Shown: piece after piece, positions 7,438 through 15,153 of the stretch
Layout of the letters: every line of letters starts with the position of its first letter
Position numbering within the stretch: the stretch's first letter is position 1
Origin: Nocardioides massiliensis
GTDB lineage: Bacteria; Actinomycetota; Actinomycetes; Propionibacteriales; Nocardioidaceae
DNA: 64,000 nucleotides
Assembly: GCF_030811215.1 (NCBI RefSeq)
Contig: NZ_JAUSQM010000001.1
Span: 124,001-188,000, forward strand
Reading direction: 5' to 3'
Notes under the pieces: generated by a model
Told to the model about the DNA's origin: nothing
What the model saw: the letters and a program-made list of their open reading frames with translations, nothing else
Databases searched by the model: none
Made by a program: the position numbers and the translations under genes

Positions 7438-8826
7438 ATGGATCACGACGACGGCATCTTCGAGGAGGACCTCCTCGAGGACTTCTGGGAGCTCTGGGAC
7501 GCGGGGCCGCCCCCGCCCGACGCTGCGCCGTCCAAGTCCGACGAGACCATCGTCCTGGACCCCACCGACATCGACTCCTGGGAAGCCCCGGAGCTGTTGG
7601 AGCTGATGGAACGCCAGCGCGCCTATGCGGCGAAGTTCGCCACCGACAAGCTCATTGCCGCGGCCAGGATCGCCCAGCGCTACCAGCGGATGCGTGACGT
7701 CGCCGTCGTGGAGGGCACCGACCCCGAGCGTCCCCGGATGGTCGCGTTGGCCGGTCCCGGAGCGCCGCTGGTCCACGAGCACGCGCCGCTGGAGTTCGCG
7801 GTCGCCTTGGGCGCCGGCCCGGACACCGGACGCATGATCATGGGCCAAGCCATCGAGCTGGCCCACCGGCTGCCACGGCTGTGGGAGCGCGTCGTGACCG
7901 CGCAGGTGCCCGCGTTCCAGGCCCGCCAGATCGCCAACGAGACCATGAGCCTGTCACTGGAGGTCGCGAGCAAGGTCGACGAGCTGATCGCGAAGTCGAA
8001 ACGGCGCCTGACCAAGGCCGCCACCGAGGAGATCGTCACCGAAGCCCTGCTGCTGTGCGATCCCGACGAGGCAGCCCGCCGCGAAGCGGCCGCCCAGGAG
8101 AAGCGTGGCGTCTGGCTCAACAGAGACAACCTCACCGGTTCTGCAGCCCTCGCCGACGTCTTCGCCCGCCTCGACGCACCCGACGCCGAAGCCCTCGACG
8201 CCACCCTCGACAAAGTCGCCCACATCCTGCGCCGCCTCACACCCGAGGACGGCGAGCCAGCGCCGCACCAGGCACTGCGTGCGACCGCGCTCGGGATCCT
8301 CGCCGACCCGCACGCTGCCGCCGAGCTCCTCGACACCGAGCAGCTCCGCGCCACCAAGCCCGCCACCGTCTATGTCCACCTCGAGGCCGACGACCTCGCC
8401 GCCTTCCTCACCACCGCCGGCGGACACACCGGGGCCGATCATGGGGCGCGGATGGAACGCTACGGCCCCGCCACCCTGCGCCTCGTGCAGCAGTGGCTCC
8501 AGCGACGCGACGTGAAGCTCACCCCGGTGATCAACATGAGCAACGACGCATCCGTCGACTCACACGACCCACCGACCTGGATGGCCGAGCAAGTCACGCT
8601 GCGCGACGGCACGTGCATCGTTCCCGGCTGCACCCGATCAGCTCGCGCAGCCGACAAGGACCACCGAGATCCCTACCTCCCACCCGACAAGGGCGGGCCA
8701 CCGGGCCAGACCCGACCAACCAACCTCGACTGCCTGTGCCGAAGTCATCACCGGATGAAGACCTTCGCCGCACTCCGCTTCCGCGCGCTGCTCACCCGCA
8801 CCCAGCGCTACGCCCTCGCCGCCTGA
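7438..8826 (+). CDS. DUF222 / HNH endonuclease (13E12 repeat family)
   Basis: A 462-residue protein with an acidic N-terminus, a helical DUF222 region (about 45-330: ELMERQRAYAAKFATDKLIAAARIAQRY, then AVALGAGPDTGRMIMGQAIELAHRLP) and a C-terminal HNH nuclease fold (about 380-450). The HNH part has CIVPGCTRSARAADKDHRDPY and LDCLCRSHHRMKT, with the paired Cys zinc ligands and catalytic His. This is the family called 13E12 repeats in mycobacteria; it is abundant in Nocardioides and often multi-copy. Its biological role is not settled; some members are mobile-element cargo. It is transcribed alone from a leaderless promoter. Confidence 0.88.
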   Translation: MDHDDGIFEEDLLEDFWELWDAGPPPPDAAPSKSDETIVLDPTDIDSWEAPELLELMERQRAYAAKFATDKLIAAARIAQRYQRMRDVAVVEGTDPERPRMVALAGPGAPLVHEHAPLEFAVALGAGPDTGRMIMGQAIELAHRLPRLWERVVTAQVPAFQARQIANETMSLSLEVASKVDELIAKSKRRLTKAATEEIVTEALLLCDPDEAARREAAAQEKRGVWLNRDNLTGSAALADVFARLDAPDAEALDATLDKVAHILRRLTPEDGEPAPHQALRATALGILADPHAAAELLDTEQLRATKPATVYVHLEADDLAAFLTTAGGHTGADHGARMERYGPATLRLVQQWLQRRDVKLTPVINMSNDASVDSHDPPTWMAEQVTLRDGTCIVPGCTRSARAADKDHRDPYLPPDKGGPPGQTRPTNLDCLCRSHHRMKTFAALRFRALLTRTQRYALAA

Positions 8827-8853
8827 CGCGAGCGGCCGAGCGAGCACCGAGCA

Positions 8854-9198
8854 TCAGGGGCGCAGCGCCGCGCTGAGACTGACGAGCGCGTCGTCGACGA
8901 CGCGGTAGAAGGCCCAGCGGCCGCGCTGCTCGCGGGCGACCAGGCCAGCGTCGACCAGCTGCTTCATGTGGTGCGACACCGTCGGCTGCGCGAGTCCGAC
9001 CGGCTCGGTGAGGTCGCAGATGCACGCCTCGCGTTCGGGCTGTGCGGCGATCAGCGACAGCAGGCGCACCCGCGTCGGGTCGCCCAGCGCCTTGAACACC
9101 CGCGCGAGCTGCTCGGCCTGCTCGACCTCGAGCGCACCCCCGGTGACCGAGGCGCAGCACGCAGCGGCCGGGTCGCGCAGCGGGAGCGGTTGACTCAT
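8854..9198 (-). CDS. arsR: ArsR family arsenite-responsive repressor
   Basis: A 114-residue winged-helix metalloregulator with ARVFKALGDPTRVRLLSLI, the helix-turn-helix AQPTVSHHMKQLVDAGLV and the wing QRGRWAFYRV. Candidate As(III) ligands are Cys14-Cys15 near the N-terminus and Cys59/Cys61 in ACICDL. The vicinal Cys pair plus a later Cys resembles the Corynebacterium ArsR site and differs from the E. coli CVCxxC-only site. The gene is divergent from arsM-acr3-arsC. On its own strand TAGGGT (9206-9211) lies 7 nt before the ATG, so the mRNA is probably leaderless. It should repress both directions through the intervening operator. Confidence 0.93.
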   Translation of the reverse strand: MSQPLPLRDPAAACCASVTGGALEVEQAEQLARVFKALGDPTRVRLLSLIAAQPEREACICDLTEPVGLAQPTVSHHMKQLVDAGLVAREQRGRWAFYRVVDDALVSLSAALRP

Positions 9199-9205
9199 GG
9201 GGTCG

Positions 9206-9249
9206 ACCCTACGTCACGTATTGACAATCGTCGATTCATCGAGGAATCT
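9206..9249. promoter_or_regulatory. Divergent arsR / arsM promoters with ArsR operator
   Basis: Rightward: a perfect TTGACA (9221-9226), a 17-nt spacer and a weak -10 GAATCT (9244-9249), 6 nt before the arsM GTG. Leftward: TCGACG (9229-9234), 17 nt and TAGGGT (9206-9211), 7 nt before the arsR ATG. The perfect inverted repeat TCGATTCATCGA (9231-9242) overlaps the arsR -35 and the arsM spacer, the right place for an ArsR operator that controls both genes. A second overlapping repeat is GATTC-N6-GAATC. Confidence 0.65.
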
Positions 9250-9255
9250 CGATGC

Positions 9256-10044
9256 GTGACCACGAATCCCGATGAGGTGCGTGAAGCCGTCCGCGCCAGG
9301 TACGCCGAGGCGGCAGCAGCCGTCGCGCAGGGTGCCACCAACGCCGAGCTCAACGACGACCTGCAGGACACCGTCGGTTGTTGTGCCGGCGAAGCCACCA
9401 CCAACCTCGATCCCACCTTCGGCGCCGCGCTGTACGACGACGCCGATCAGGACCTGCCCGCGGAGGCGGTGGCCGCCAGCCTGGGGTGTGGGAACCCGAC
9501 CGCGGTCGCCGACCTGCGCGAGGGTGAGCGCGTTCTCGACCTCGGGTCCGGCGGGGGGATCGACGTACTCCTCTCAGCACGCCGGGTGGGACCGAGCGGG
9601 TTCGCCTACGGCGTCGACATGACCGACGAGATGCTCGAGCTCGCGCGCAGCAACGCCGCCAAGGCCGGCGCGACGAACGTCGAGTTCCGCAAGGGCACGA
9701 TCGAGGAGGTTCCCCTGCCTGATGCGTCTGTCGACGTCGTGATCTCCAACTGCGTGATCAACCTGTCGGCCGACAAGCCCCGCGTGCTGGCCGAGATGTC
9801 CCGCGTCCTCGTACCCGGTGGGCGCATCGGCGTCTCCGACGTCGTCGCCGAGGACCACCTGACGCCGGACGAGCGCGCGGAGCGTGGGTCGTACGTCGGT
9901 TGCATCGCCGGCGCGCTGTCGCACCGCGAGTACGTCGATGGCCTCGCGGCGGCCGGCTTCGCCGACGTCGAGGTCGAGTTCACCCACGAGGTGGCGCCGG
10001 GCATGCACGGTGCGATCGTGCGCGCCACGAAGCCGATCGCATGA
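9256..10044 (+). CDS. arsM: Arsenite S-adenosylmethionine methyltransferase
   Basis: ArsM methylates As(III) in steps to methylated, partly volatile species. The 262-residue protein has the SAM motif [14 protein letters not shown], then [13 protein letters not shown], and the three cysteine contexts that bind arsenic in this family: [15 protein letters not shown] and GCIAGAL. An N-terminal CC pair (VGCCAGE) is also typical. The GTG at 9256 is chosen because the -10 lies 6 nt upstream and the longer frame would run through the arsR promoter. The stop overlaps the next start as ATGA, so arsM, acr3 and arsC are translationally coupled. Confidence 0.93.
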   Translation: MTTNPDEVREAVRARYAEAAAAVAQGATNAELNDDLQDTVGCCAGEATTNLDPTFGAALYDDADQDLPAEAVAASLGCGNPTAVADLREGERVLDLGSGGGIDVLLSARRVGPSGFAYGVDMTDEMLELARSNAAKAGATNVEFRKGTIEEVPLPDASVDVVISNCVINLSADKPRVLAEMSRVLVPGGRIGVSDVVAEDHLTPDERAERGSYVGCIAGALSHREYVDGLAAAGFADVEVEFTHEVAPGMHGAIVRATKPIA

Positions 10045-11129
10045 GCACCACGAGGAGTCCTGCCGCCACGCCGGTCGCGCAGCAGATGTCGACCCTCGAC
10101 CGGCTCCTGCCGGTGTGGATCGGCCTCGCGATGGTGACCGGGCTGTTGGCCGGACGGTGGGTGCCGGGCATTGCCGACGCACTGGACGCGATCACCGTGG
10201 GGTCGATCTCCTTGCCGATCGCGCTCGGCCTGCTGGTGATGATGTATCCGGTCCTCGCCAAGGTCCGCTACGACGAGCTCGGCACGGTCGTCCGGGACCG
10301 GCGGACGATGGGGCTGTCCCTGGTCCTGAACTGGGTGGTCGGACCGGCGTTGATGTTCGCCCTGGCCTGGATCTTCCTGGCGGACCTCCCGGACTACCGC
10401 ACCGGCCTGATCATCGTCGGTCTCGCCCGCTGCATCGCCATGGTGATCATCTGGAACGACCTCGCGTGCGGCGACCGTGAGGCAGCCGCAGTCCTGGTCG
10501 CGATCAACTCCATCTTCCAGGTCCTGGCGTTCGGGCTGCTCGGGTGGTTCTACCTCGAGCTGCTGCCCGCCTGGCTCGGCCTGTCCACGACCGGCCTGGA
10601 CGTGTCACCGTGGGAGATCGCCGGGAGCGTCGCCGTGTTCCTCGGGATCCCCCTCGCGGCGGGCTACCTCAGTCGCCGCATCGGTGAGCGACGGCGCGGG
10701 CGTGACTGGTACGAGGACACCTTCCTGCCGCGCATCGGACCGTGGGCGCTGTACGGCCTGCTGTTCACCATCGTGGTGCTGTTCGCGCTCCAGGGCGACA
10801 CCATCACCAGCCAACCGCTCGACGTGGCCCGCATCGCCGTACCGCTGTTGCTGTACTTCGTCCTCATGTGGGCGGGGTCGATGCTGCTGGCACATCGGCT
10901 CGGCCTCGGCTATGCACGCTCCACCAGCGTCGCGTTCACCGCCGCCGGCAACAACTTCGAGCTCGCCATCGCCGTCGCGATCGCGGTCTTCGGCGTCACC
11001 AGCGGCCAGGCGCTCGCCGGGGTCGTCGGCCCGCTCATCGAGGTGCCCGTGCTCGTCGGATTGATCTACGTGAGCCTCTGGTCGCGTCGTTTCTTCCGCA
11101 CCGATACCGCTCCAGGAGTCTTCCGATGA
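10041..11129 (+). CDS. acr3: ACR3-type arsenite efflux permease
   Basis: A 362-residue integral membrane protein with about ten hydrophobic segments, of the ACR3 (BART superfamily) arsenite exporter family. Diagnostic motifs are VMMYPVLAKVRYDEL, NWVVGPALMFALAWIFL, the conserved cysteine segment GLARCIAMVIIWNDLACGD, and the late FTAAGNNFELAIAVAIAVFG. The conserved Cys in ARCIAMV is required for transport in characterised ACR3 proteins. It sits between arsM and arsC with 4-nt ATGA overlaps on both sides, so the three proteins are made together when arsenite releases ArsR. Confidence 0.95.
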   Translation: MSTTRSPAATPVAQQMSTLDRLLPVWIGLAMVTGLLAGRWVPGIADALDAITVGSISLPIALGLLVMMYPVLAKVRYDELGTVVRDRRTMGLSLVLNWVVGPALMFALAWIFLADLPDYRTGLIIVGLARCIAMVIIWNDLACGDREAAAVLVAINSIFQVLAFGLLGWFYLELLPAWLGLSTTGLDVSPWEIAGSVAVFLGIPLAAGYLSRRIGERRRGRDWYEDTFLPRIGPWALYGLLFTIVVLFALQGDTITSQPLDVARIAVPLLLYFVLMWAGSMLLAHRLGLGYARSTSVAFTAAGNNFELAIAVAIAVFGVTSGQALAGVVGPLIEVPVLVGLIYVSLWSRRFFRTDTAPGVFR

Positions 11130-11563
11130 CCGCCCGACACGTGCCTACGGTGGTTTTTGCCTGTGTCCGCAACGGCGGCCGATCCGTCATCGCCCGCGTG
11201 CTGACCGAGCACTACGCACAGGGGCGGATCACGGCGCTGTCGGCCGGGACCCAACCCGGTGAACACATCCACTCCGAGGTAGCCGAGGTCCTCGAGTCGC
11301 TCGGGCTGGACACATCCAAGGAGCAGCCCACGCTTCTCACCCGCGACATGATCGCCGGCGCAGATCTCGCGATCACTCTCGGCTGTGGCGAGGAGTGCCC
11401 CTACGTCCCCGGCGTCACCTATCGCGACTGGCCGGTCGACGACCCGGGTGGCCAGGACGAGCAGACCGTACGCCGGATCGTGGCCGACCTCGACGCACGC
11501 GTGCGCGGGCTGGTCGCGGAGCTGACCGGCGAGGCCGGACCCACCTCGTCCGTCCTGCGCTGA
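11126..11563 (+). CDS. arsC: Arsenate reductase, low-molecular-weight phosphatase fold
   Basis: A 145-residue LMW-PTPase-like arsenate reductase that turns As(V) into As(III), the substrate of Acr3 and ArsM. The P-loop is FACVRNGGRS with nucleophile Cys14 and the CX5R pattern. A downstream GCGEECPYVPGVTYRDWPVDDP supplies the general-acid Asp region. The C-V-x-N-x-G-R-S loop resembles the mycothiol-dependent ArsC1/ArsC2 of Corynebacterium, in agreement with an actinobacterial host; the thiol partner is inferred. The start overlaps the acr3 stop. Confidence 0.9.
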   Translation: MTARHVPTVVFACVRNGGRSVIARVLTEHYAQGRITALSAGTQPGEHIHSEVAEVLESLGLDTSKEQPTLLTRDMIAGADLAITLGCGEECPYVPGVTYRDWPVDDPGGQDEQTVRRIVADLDARVRGLVAELTGEAGPTSSVLR

Positions 11564-11564
11564 G

Positions 11565-12200
11565 CTACGCGCAGCCGCAGCTCTCGCCCTTCCAGGCCTC
11601 GCGTCCTTCGCGGGCGGCGACGGCGGCGATGACCAGACCGGCCACGGGGTCTGCCCACGACCAGCCCAGCGCGGCATTCAGCAGAAGCCCGGCGAGCAGG
11701 ACGGCCGACAGGTAGGTGCACAGCAGCGTCTGGGTCGAGTCGGCGACGACAGCGTTGGACCCGAGGGCGCGGCCCGTGCGTCGCTGCGCCCACGACAGGA
11801 AGGGCATGATCGCCAGGGAGGCCACCGCCAAGCCGATCCCGACCCGCGAGGTCTCCGGGTCGTGGCCGGTCACCAGGGCACGCACCGACTCGAAGGCGAC
11901 GTACGCCGCGAGCGCGAAGAACGAGATCGCCATCAGCCGCAGCGCCTGGCGCTCGCGGGCCTCCGGCATCCGGTGGCGGAACTGCCACAGGATGATCAGC
12001 CCGCTGGAGACCTCGACCGCCGAGTCGAGCCCGAACCCGACCAGCGCGACGGACCCTGCTGCGAGACCCGCCATCACCGCGATGACGGCCTCGACCACGT
12101 TGTAGACGACGGATGTCCCGGCCAGCAACTGTGCCCGCCGGCCCAGGCGGGCGCGATCGTCTGCGGTGAGGGTGTCGGGGGCGTGCACGTGCGCAGCCAT
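11565..12200 (-). CDS. Short CDF-type cation efflux transporter
   Basis: A 211-residue membrane protein with five to six hydrophobic helices and cation diffusion facilitator features: TSVVYNVVEAVIAVMAGLAAGSVALVGFGLDSAVEVSSG carries the helix-2 metal-site pattern, and SNAVVADSTQTLLCTYLSAVLLAGLLLN the helix-5 site. It lacks the usual cytoplasmic C-terminal domain and ends in SCGCA, a likely metal-binding tail. The start at 12200 overlaps the stop of the CmtR-like regulator (ATGA), so it is probably the regulator's effector gene. The cation is inferred from the regulator to be a soft metal such as Cd or Pb. Confidence 0.82.
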   Translation of the reverse strand: MAAHVHAPDTLTADDRARLGRRAQLLAGTSVVYNVVEAVIAVMAGLAAGSVALVGFGLDSAVEVSSGLIILWQFRHRMPEARERQALRLMAISFFALAAYVAFESVRALVTGHDPETSRVGIGLAVASLAIMPFLSWAQRRTGRALGSNAVVADSTQTLLCTYLSAVLLAGLLLNAALGWSWADPVAGLVIAAVAAREGREAWKGESCGCA

Positions 12201-12586
12201 CAGGAGCCACTCCGCCGTGAGCCGGTGCCGTACGTCGGACACAGGGCCACCGCGTCGCCAGTGAGGCCGAGGAGTCGCTCGGCCGCCGCCAGCAGGCCGA
12301 GGACTGCCTCGGGCTGGGCGAGGGAGTACATCGACGCGCGGCCCTGCGGGCGCGACGCCACCAAGCCACAGTCCTTGAGGCAGGCCAAGTGCTGGGAGAC
12401 CGTGCTCTGCGCCAGACCGACGTGGGCGGTCAGATCGACCACGCGGTGCTCGCCCAGGGTGAGGTGCTGGACGATCGCCAAGCGGGTCGGGTCGGAGAAC
12501 CCGTGGAACAACGCCGCCGCGGACGCGAGGTCGCTCCCGGGTGCTGCCACAGGCGAATCACTGTCGGTAGCCGCTTTCATCGTCAC
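12200..12586 (-). CDS. CmtR-like ArsR/SmtB family metal sensor
   Basis: A 128-residue winged-helix repressor: LFHGFSDPTRLAIVQHL, helix-turn-helix GLAQSTVSQHLACLKDCGLV, wing RPQGRASMYSL. Cys69 and Cys73 in HLACLKDCGLV and Cys116 in ALCPTYG match the CxxxC of the recognition helix plus a C-terminal Cys that bind Cd/Pb in M. tuberculosis CmtR, so cadmium/lead sensing is a strong inference. The GTG at 12586 is chosen because TAGCAT (12593-12598) lies 6 nt upstream; ATG at 12580 is the alternative. A perfect palindrome covers the start. It is coupled to the CDF gene downstream. Confidence 0.88.
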   Translation of the reverse strand: MTMKAATDSDSPVAAPGSDLASAAALFHGFSDPTRLAIVQHLTLGEHRVVDLTAHVGLAQSTVSQHLACLKDCGLVASRPQGRASMYSLAQPEAVLGLLAAAERLLGLTGDAVALCPTYGTGSRRSGS

Positions 12587-12595
12587 GTGACGATG
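12578..12595. promoter_or_regulatory. Perfect 18-bp palindrome at the cmtR-like start (autoregulatory operator candidate)
   Basis: CATCGTCACGTGACGATG is a perfect inverted repeat. It covers the first codons and part of the -10 (TAGCAT, 12593-12598) of the CmtR-like gene, where bound repressor would block RNA polymerase. Rightward, TAGTCT (12620-12625) lies 6 nt before the ATG of the phosphatase gene, so the 46-bp gap holds two divergent leaderless promoters. Confidence 0.6.
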
Positions 12596-12631
12596 CTAGC
12601 GCACCTGGGCTGTGCCCCGTAGTCTCGCGCC

Positions 12632-13930
12632 ATGGACGCATGGCTGACCCGTCTCGAGGACGGCCTCGACCACCTCATCCACTGCTCCCACGTCGCCACT
12701 CCGGACCAGCTGTCGGCCATGGTGGCCGAGTCAGCTGCGATGTTCGGCGCTGGCGACGCCACGATCTTCCTGGCTGACCTGCAGCAGCGCGTGCTGGTGC
12801 CGTTCGACCCCGAGGCCGGCGGTGGGCTGCACGACCGGACCCCGCTGAAGATCGACGCCACCCTGGCTGGACGCGCGTTCCAGCAGATGCAGCGGCTCAG
12901 CCAGTCCGGCACGACGCCCGAGTCGGACCGGGCCCAGGTCTGGCTGCCGCTCATCGACGGCGTCGAGCGGGTCGGGGTCCTGGGCATGACCCTGCCGAGC
13001 ACCGCGCTCGCCGACGAGGCGGGGATGGCGCGCCTGCAGCGGTTCGCCTCCGTCACTGCCGAGCTCGTGGTGACCAAGACCGCGTACGGCGACAGCATCG
13101 TGCGGGTCCGCCGTACCCAACCGATGACGCTGGCGGCAGAGGTGCAGTGGTCCCTGCTGCCGCCGCTGACCTTCGCCAACCACGCGGTCACGGTCGCTGG
13201 CGGCTTGGAACCGGCCTACGAGGTCGCCGGGGACTCGCTCGACTATGCCGTCGACGTCGGCACCGCGAAGTTCGCGGTCTTCGACGGTATGGGCCACGGC
13301 ATCGTGAGCGCGCAGCTGATCAGTCTGGTCATCGCTGCCTATCGCAACGCACGTCGGTCCGGGCAGTCCCTGGTCGACACGGCCTCCCACATCGAACAAG
13401 CGGTCAACGAGGTCTTCCGCGTCGAGTCCTTCGCGACGGGGTTGTTGTGTGAGCTCGACACCGCTAACGGCGTGCTCACCACGCTGAGTGCCGGTCACTA
13501 CGCCCCGCTGCTGCTCCGTGACGGCCGACTCGTCCGAGAGCTGGCGATCGAGCCGCTGCTGCCGCTCGGCCTGCACTCCGAGCTCGGCCGGTCCCACGAT
13601 GCCGCGGTGACGGTCGAACAGCTGCAGCCGGGTGACCTGCTGCTGCTCTACACCGACGGTGTGGTCGAGGCGCGCTCCCCCGACGGCGCGTTCTTCGGTC
13701 AGGAGCGGCTGGTCGACCTGGTCACGCGCAACCTCGCGGCCGACCTGCCGGCGCCGGAGACGTTGCGCCGGGTCATCCACGCGTTGCTCGAGCACCAGGC
13801 GGGCCACCTCGACGACGACGCCACGCTGCTGCTGGTCGAGTGGCACGGCCCGAGGGGAGCCGACGGCACGCCCCCGCCGTTGTCGGAGACCGGACGGCGC
13901 GCGCTCGACCCGGGTCGCCAGGAAGGCTGA
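12632..13930 (+). CDS. GAF-SpoIIE (PP2C-type) serine/threonine phosphatase
   Basis: A 432-residue cytoplasmic signalling phosphatase. The N-terminal about 160 residues form a GAF-like sensor (LSAMVAESAAMFGAGDATIFLAD...VWLPLIDGVERVGVLGM). The C-terminal SpoIIE/PP2C domain has QWSLLPPL, VAGDSLDYAVD, FDGMGHGIVSAQLI, TLSAGHYAPLLLR, LLLYTDGVVEARS and LDDDATLLLVEW, with the metal-binding Asp residues in place. Such proteins usually dephosphorylate anti-sigma-factor antagonists and so activate SigB/SigF-type sigma factors. A SigB-type sigma factor lies at 37.0-37.8 kb, but a direct link is only a guess. No transmembrane segment is visible. Confidence 0.92.
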   Translation: MDAWLTRLEDGLDHLIHCSHVATPDQLSAMVAESAAMFGAGDATIFLADLQQRVLVPFDPEAGGGLHDRTPLKIDATLAGRAFQQMQRLSQSGTTPESDRAQVWLPLIDGVERVGVLGMTLPSTALADEAGMARLQRFASVTAELVVTKTAYGDSIVRVRRTQPMTLAAEVQWSLLPPLTFANHAVTVAGGLEPAYEVAGDSLDYAVDVGTAKFAVFDGMGHGIVSAQLISLVIAAYRNARRSGQSLVDTASHIEQAVNEVFRVESFATGLLCELDTANGVLTTLSAGHYAPLLLRDGRLVRELAIEPLLPLGLHSELGRSHDAAVTVEQLQPGDLLLLYTDGVVEARSPDGAFFGQERLVDLVTRNLAADLPAPETLRRVIHALLEHQAGHLDDDATLLLVEWHGPRGADGTPPPLSETGRRALDPGRQEG

Positions 13931-13946
13931 CGACAGGCGCCCCGCG

Positions 13947-14852
13947 TCACGCGGATGCCGGCCTGCCCCGGGCCTCGCCGTCCCGGCGCGAACGAACCTG
14001 AGCGAGCACGTCCGGGTCGGCGCGGAAATCGACGCTCGCGACCCGGCCGTCGACGACGCGGAAGTCGAACGCCACCCGCGCCTCGCCGTGCTGCATCCAG
14101 GCCGCCCCGGGATGCTCGCCGACGAAGACCGGCAAGGCCGCCTTCGCGGCGCCGTTGAAGAAGCCGGCCACCTCCGAGGCCCCGGCGATCCGCTCCGGTG
14201 TGCCCATCGCGATGGCGAAGACGTCCCCGGTGACGACGACATCGGGCGCCAGCAGGCCGAGGAGGCGGTCGAAGTCACCGCCCCGGGCCGCGGCGAGGAA
14301 GGCGTCGACGACCTCCCAGTTCGCCAACCCGTCCTCCGGGGCGGGCTGCACGATCTTGGATCGCGCCCGCGAGGCGAGCTTGCGCGCGGCCGCCGGCGTG
14401 GTGTCGAGGATCCCGGCGATGGTCGGGAAGTCGAAGCCGAAGCTGTCGTGCAGCACGAACGCGACGCGCTCCCCCGGGCTCAACCGGTCGAGCACCGCCT
14501 GCAGCGCGATCCCGACGGTGTCGGCGAGCGCCAGCTCGTCCGCCGGGTCGCTGGCCTCGCCCGCGGCGAGGACCTCCCCCTCGAGGCGCTCGTCCACCTC
14601 CTCGGGCACGGGCACCTTCGCCCGCAGCCGATCCAGGCACAGCCGCGTGGTGACGGTCGTGAGCCACGCAGGCAGGTTCGTGATGTCGGCGTCGGTGCCG
14701 TGCAACCGCAACCAGGCCTGTTGTACGACGTCCTCGGCCTCGGCGGGGTCGCCGAGCACCCGCGCGGCGAGCCGCTCGAGGCGCGGCCGCTCCGTCTCGA
14801 ACGCAGCCGTGCGGTCCGTCGCGCCCAGGCCGCCTTCGTCGTACGTCGTCAC
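13947..14852 (-). CDS. ECF sigma factor, SigJ/ECF41 type with SnoaL-like C-domain
   Basis: A 301-residue ECF sigma factor. Region 2 is RLERLAARVLGDPAEAEDVVQQAWLRLHG (about 25-55), with LPAWLTTVTTRLCLDRLRAK after it. Region 4 is LDRLSPGERVAFVLHDSFGFDFPTIAGILDTTPAAARKLASRARSKI (about 120-165). The C-terminal about 120 residues are SnoaL/NTF2-like (DAFLAAARGGDFDRLLGLLAPDVVVTGD). ECF41 members have such an extension, which modulates activity in place of a separate anti-sigma factor. Their usual neighbour is a carboxymuconolactone decarboxylase or oxidoreductase gene, absent here. It sits just left of the ssrA island. Confidence 0.92.
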   Translation of the reverse strand: MTTYDEGGLGATDRTAAFETERPRLERLAARVLGDPAEAEDVVQQAWLRLHGTDADITNLPAWLTTVTTRLCLDRLRAKVPVPEEVDERLEGEVLAAGEASDPADELALADTVGIALQAVLDRLSPGERVAFVLHDSFGFDFPTIAGILDTTPAAARKLASRARSKIVQPAPEDGLANWEVVDAFLAAARGGDFDRLLGLLAPDVVVTGDVFAIAMGTPERIAGASEVAGFFNGAAKAALPVFVGEHPGAAWMQHGEARVAFDFRVVDGRVASVDFRADPDVLAQVRSRRDGEARGRPASA

Positions 14853-14893
14853 GAGCAGAGCATGACAGTGAGCGGCGCCGACGGGCGAGCACG

Positions 14894-14929
14894 ACGAAGG
14901 GCCCCGACCGCGAGGTCAGGGCCCTTCGT
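14894..14929. terminator. Left copy of the ssrA-type terminator
   Basis: ACGAAGGGCCC...GACC pairs with GGTC...GGGCCCTTCGT around a GCGA loop with one mismatch. It is a near copy of the hairpin after ssrA at 25984-26026 and lies at the left edge of the island. Confidence 0.7.
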
Positions 14930-14930
14930 C

Positions 14931-14953
14931 GCAAGGGGGTGCTGGCTGTGGTG
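14931..14953. repeat. Candidate left attachment repeat of the ssrA island
   Basis: GCAAGGGGG followed by TGCTGGCTGTGGTG is repeated at 26028-26051 with one extra G. The right copy runs straight into the ssrA 3' end (TGGTGG read on the plus strand is CCACCA of the RNA). After this left copy the sequence diverges at once. Confidence 0.65.
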
Positions 14954-15153
14954 AAGGCTTCCCCGAAATCACCTTTCGAGCGCAAACAGCGGATTCTCAC
15001 GAGGCTCGCTCAGTCGCCTGCACACGAAGTGCACGAAGTTTGCACACGCCCTCCGAGATGTCGCCTGGAGCCGGTCGGCAGGGTGCCAGCATCGGTCCAA
15101 AGCGCACCCCGTACGCATCCTCATCCGAAAGTCTCCGGACTCGCCGGGGCGGT

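Noticed and set aside
14954-15153. A gene between the left island edge and DUF3644
   Set aside because: No start, ribosome site or recognisable motif in 200 bp on either strand.
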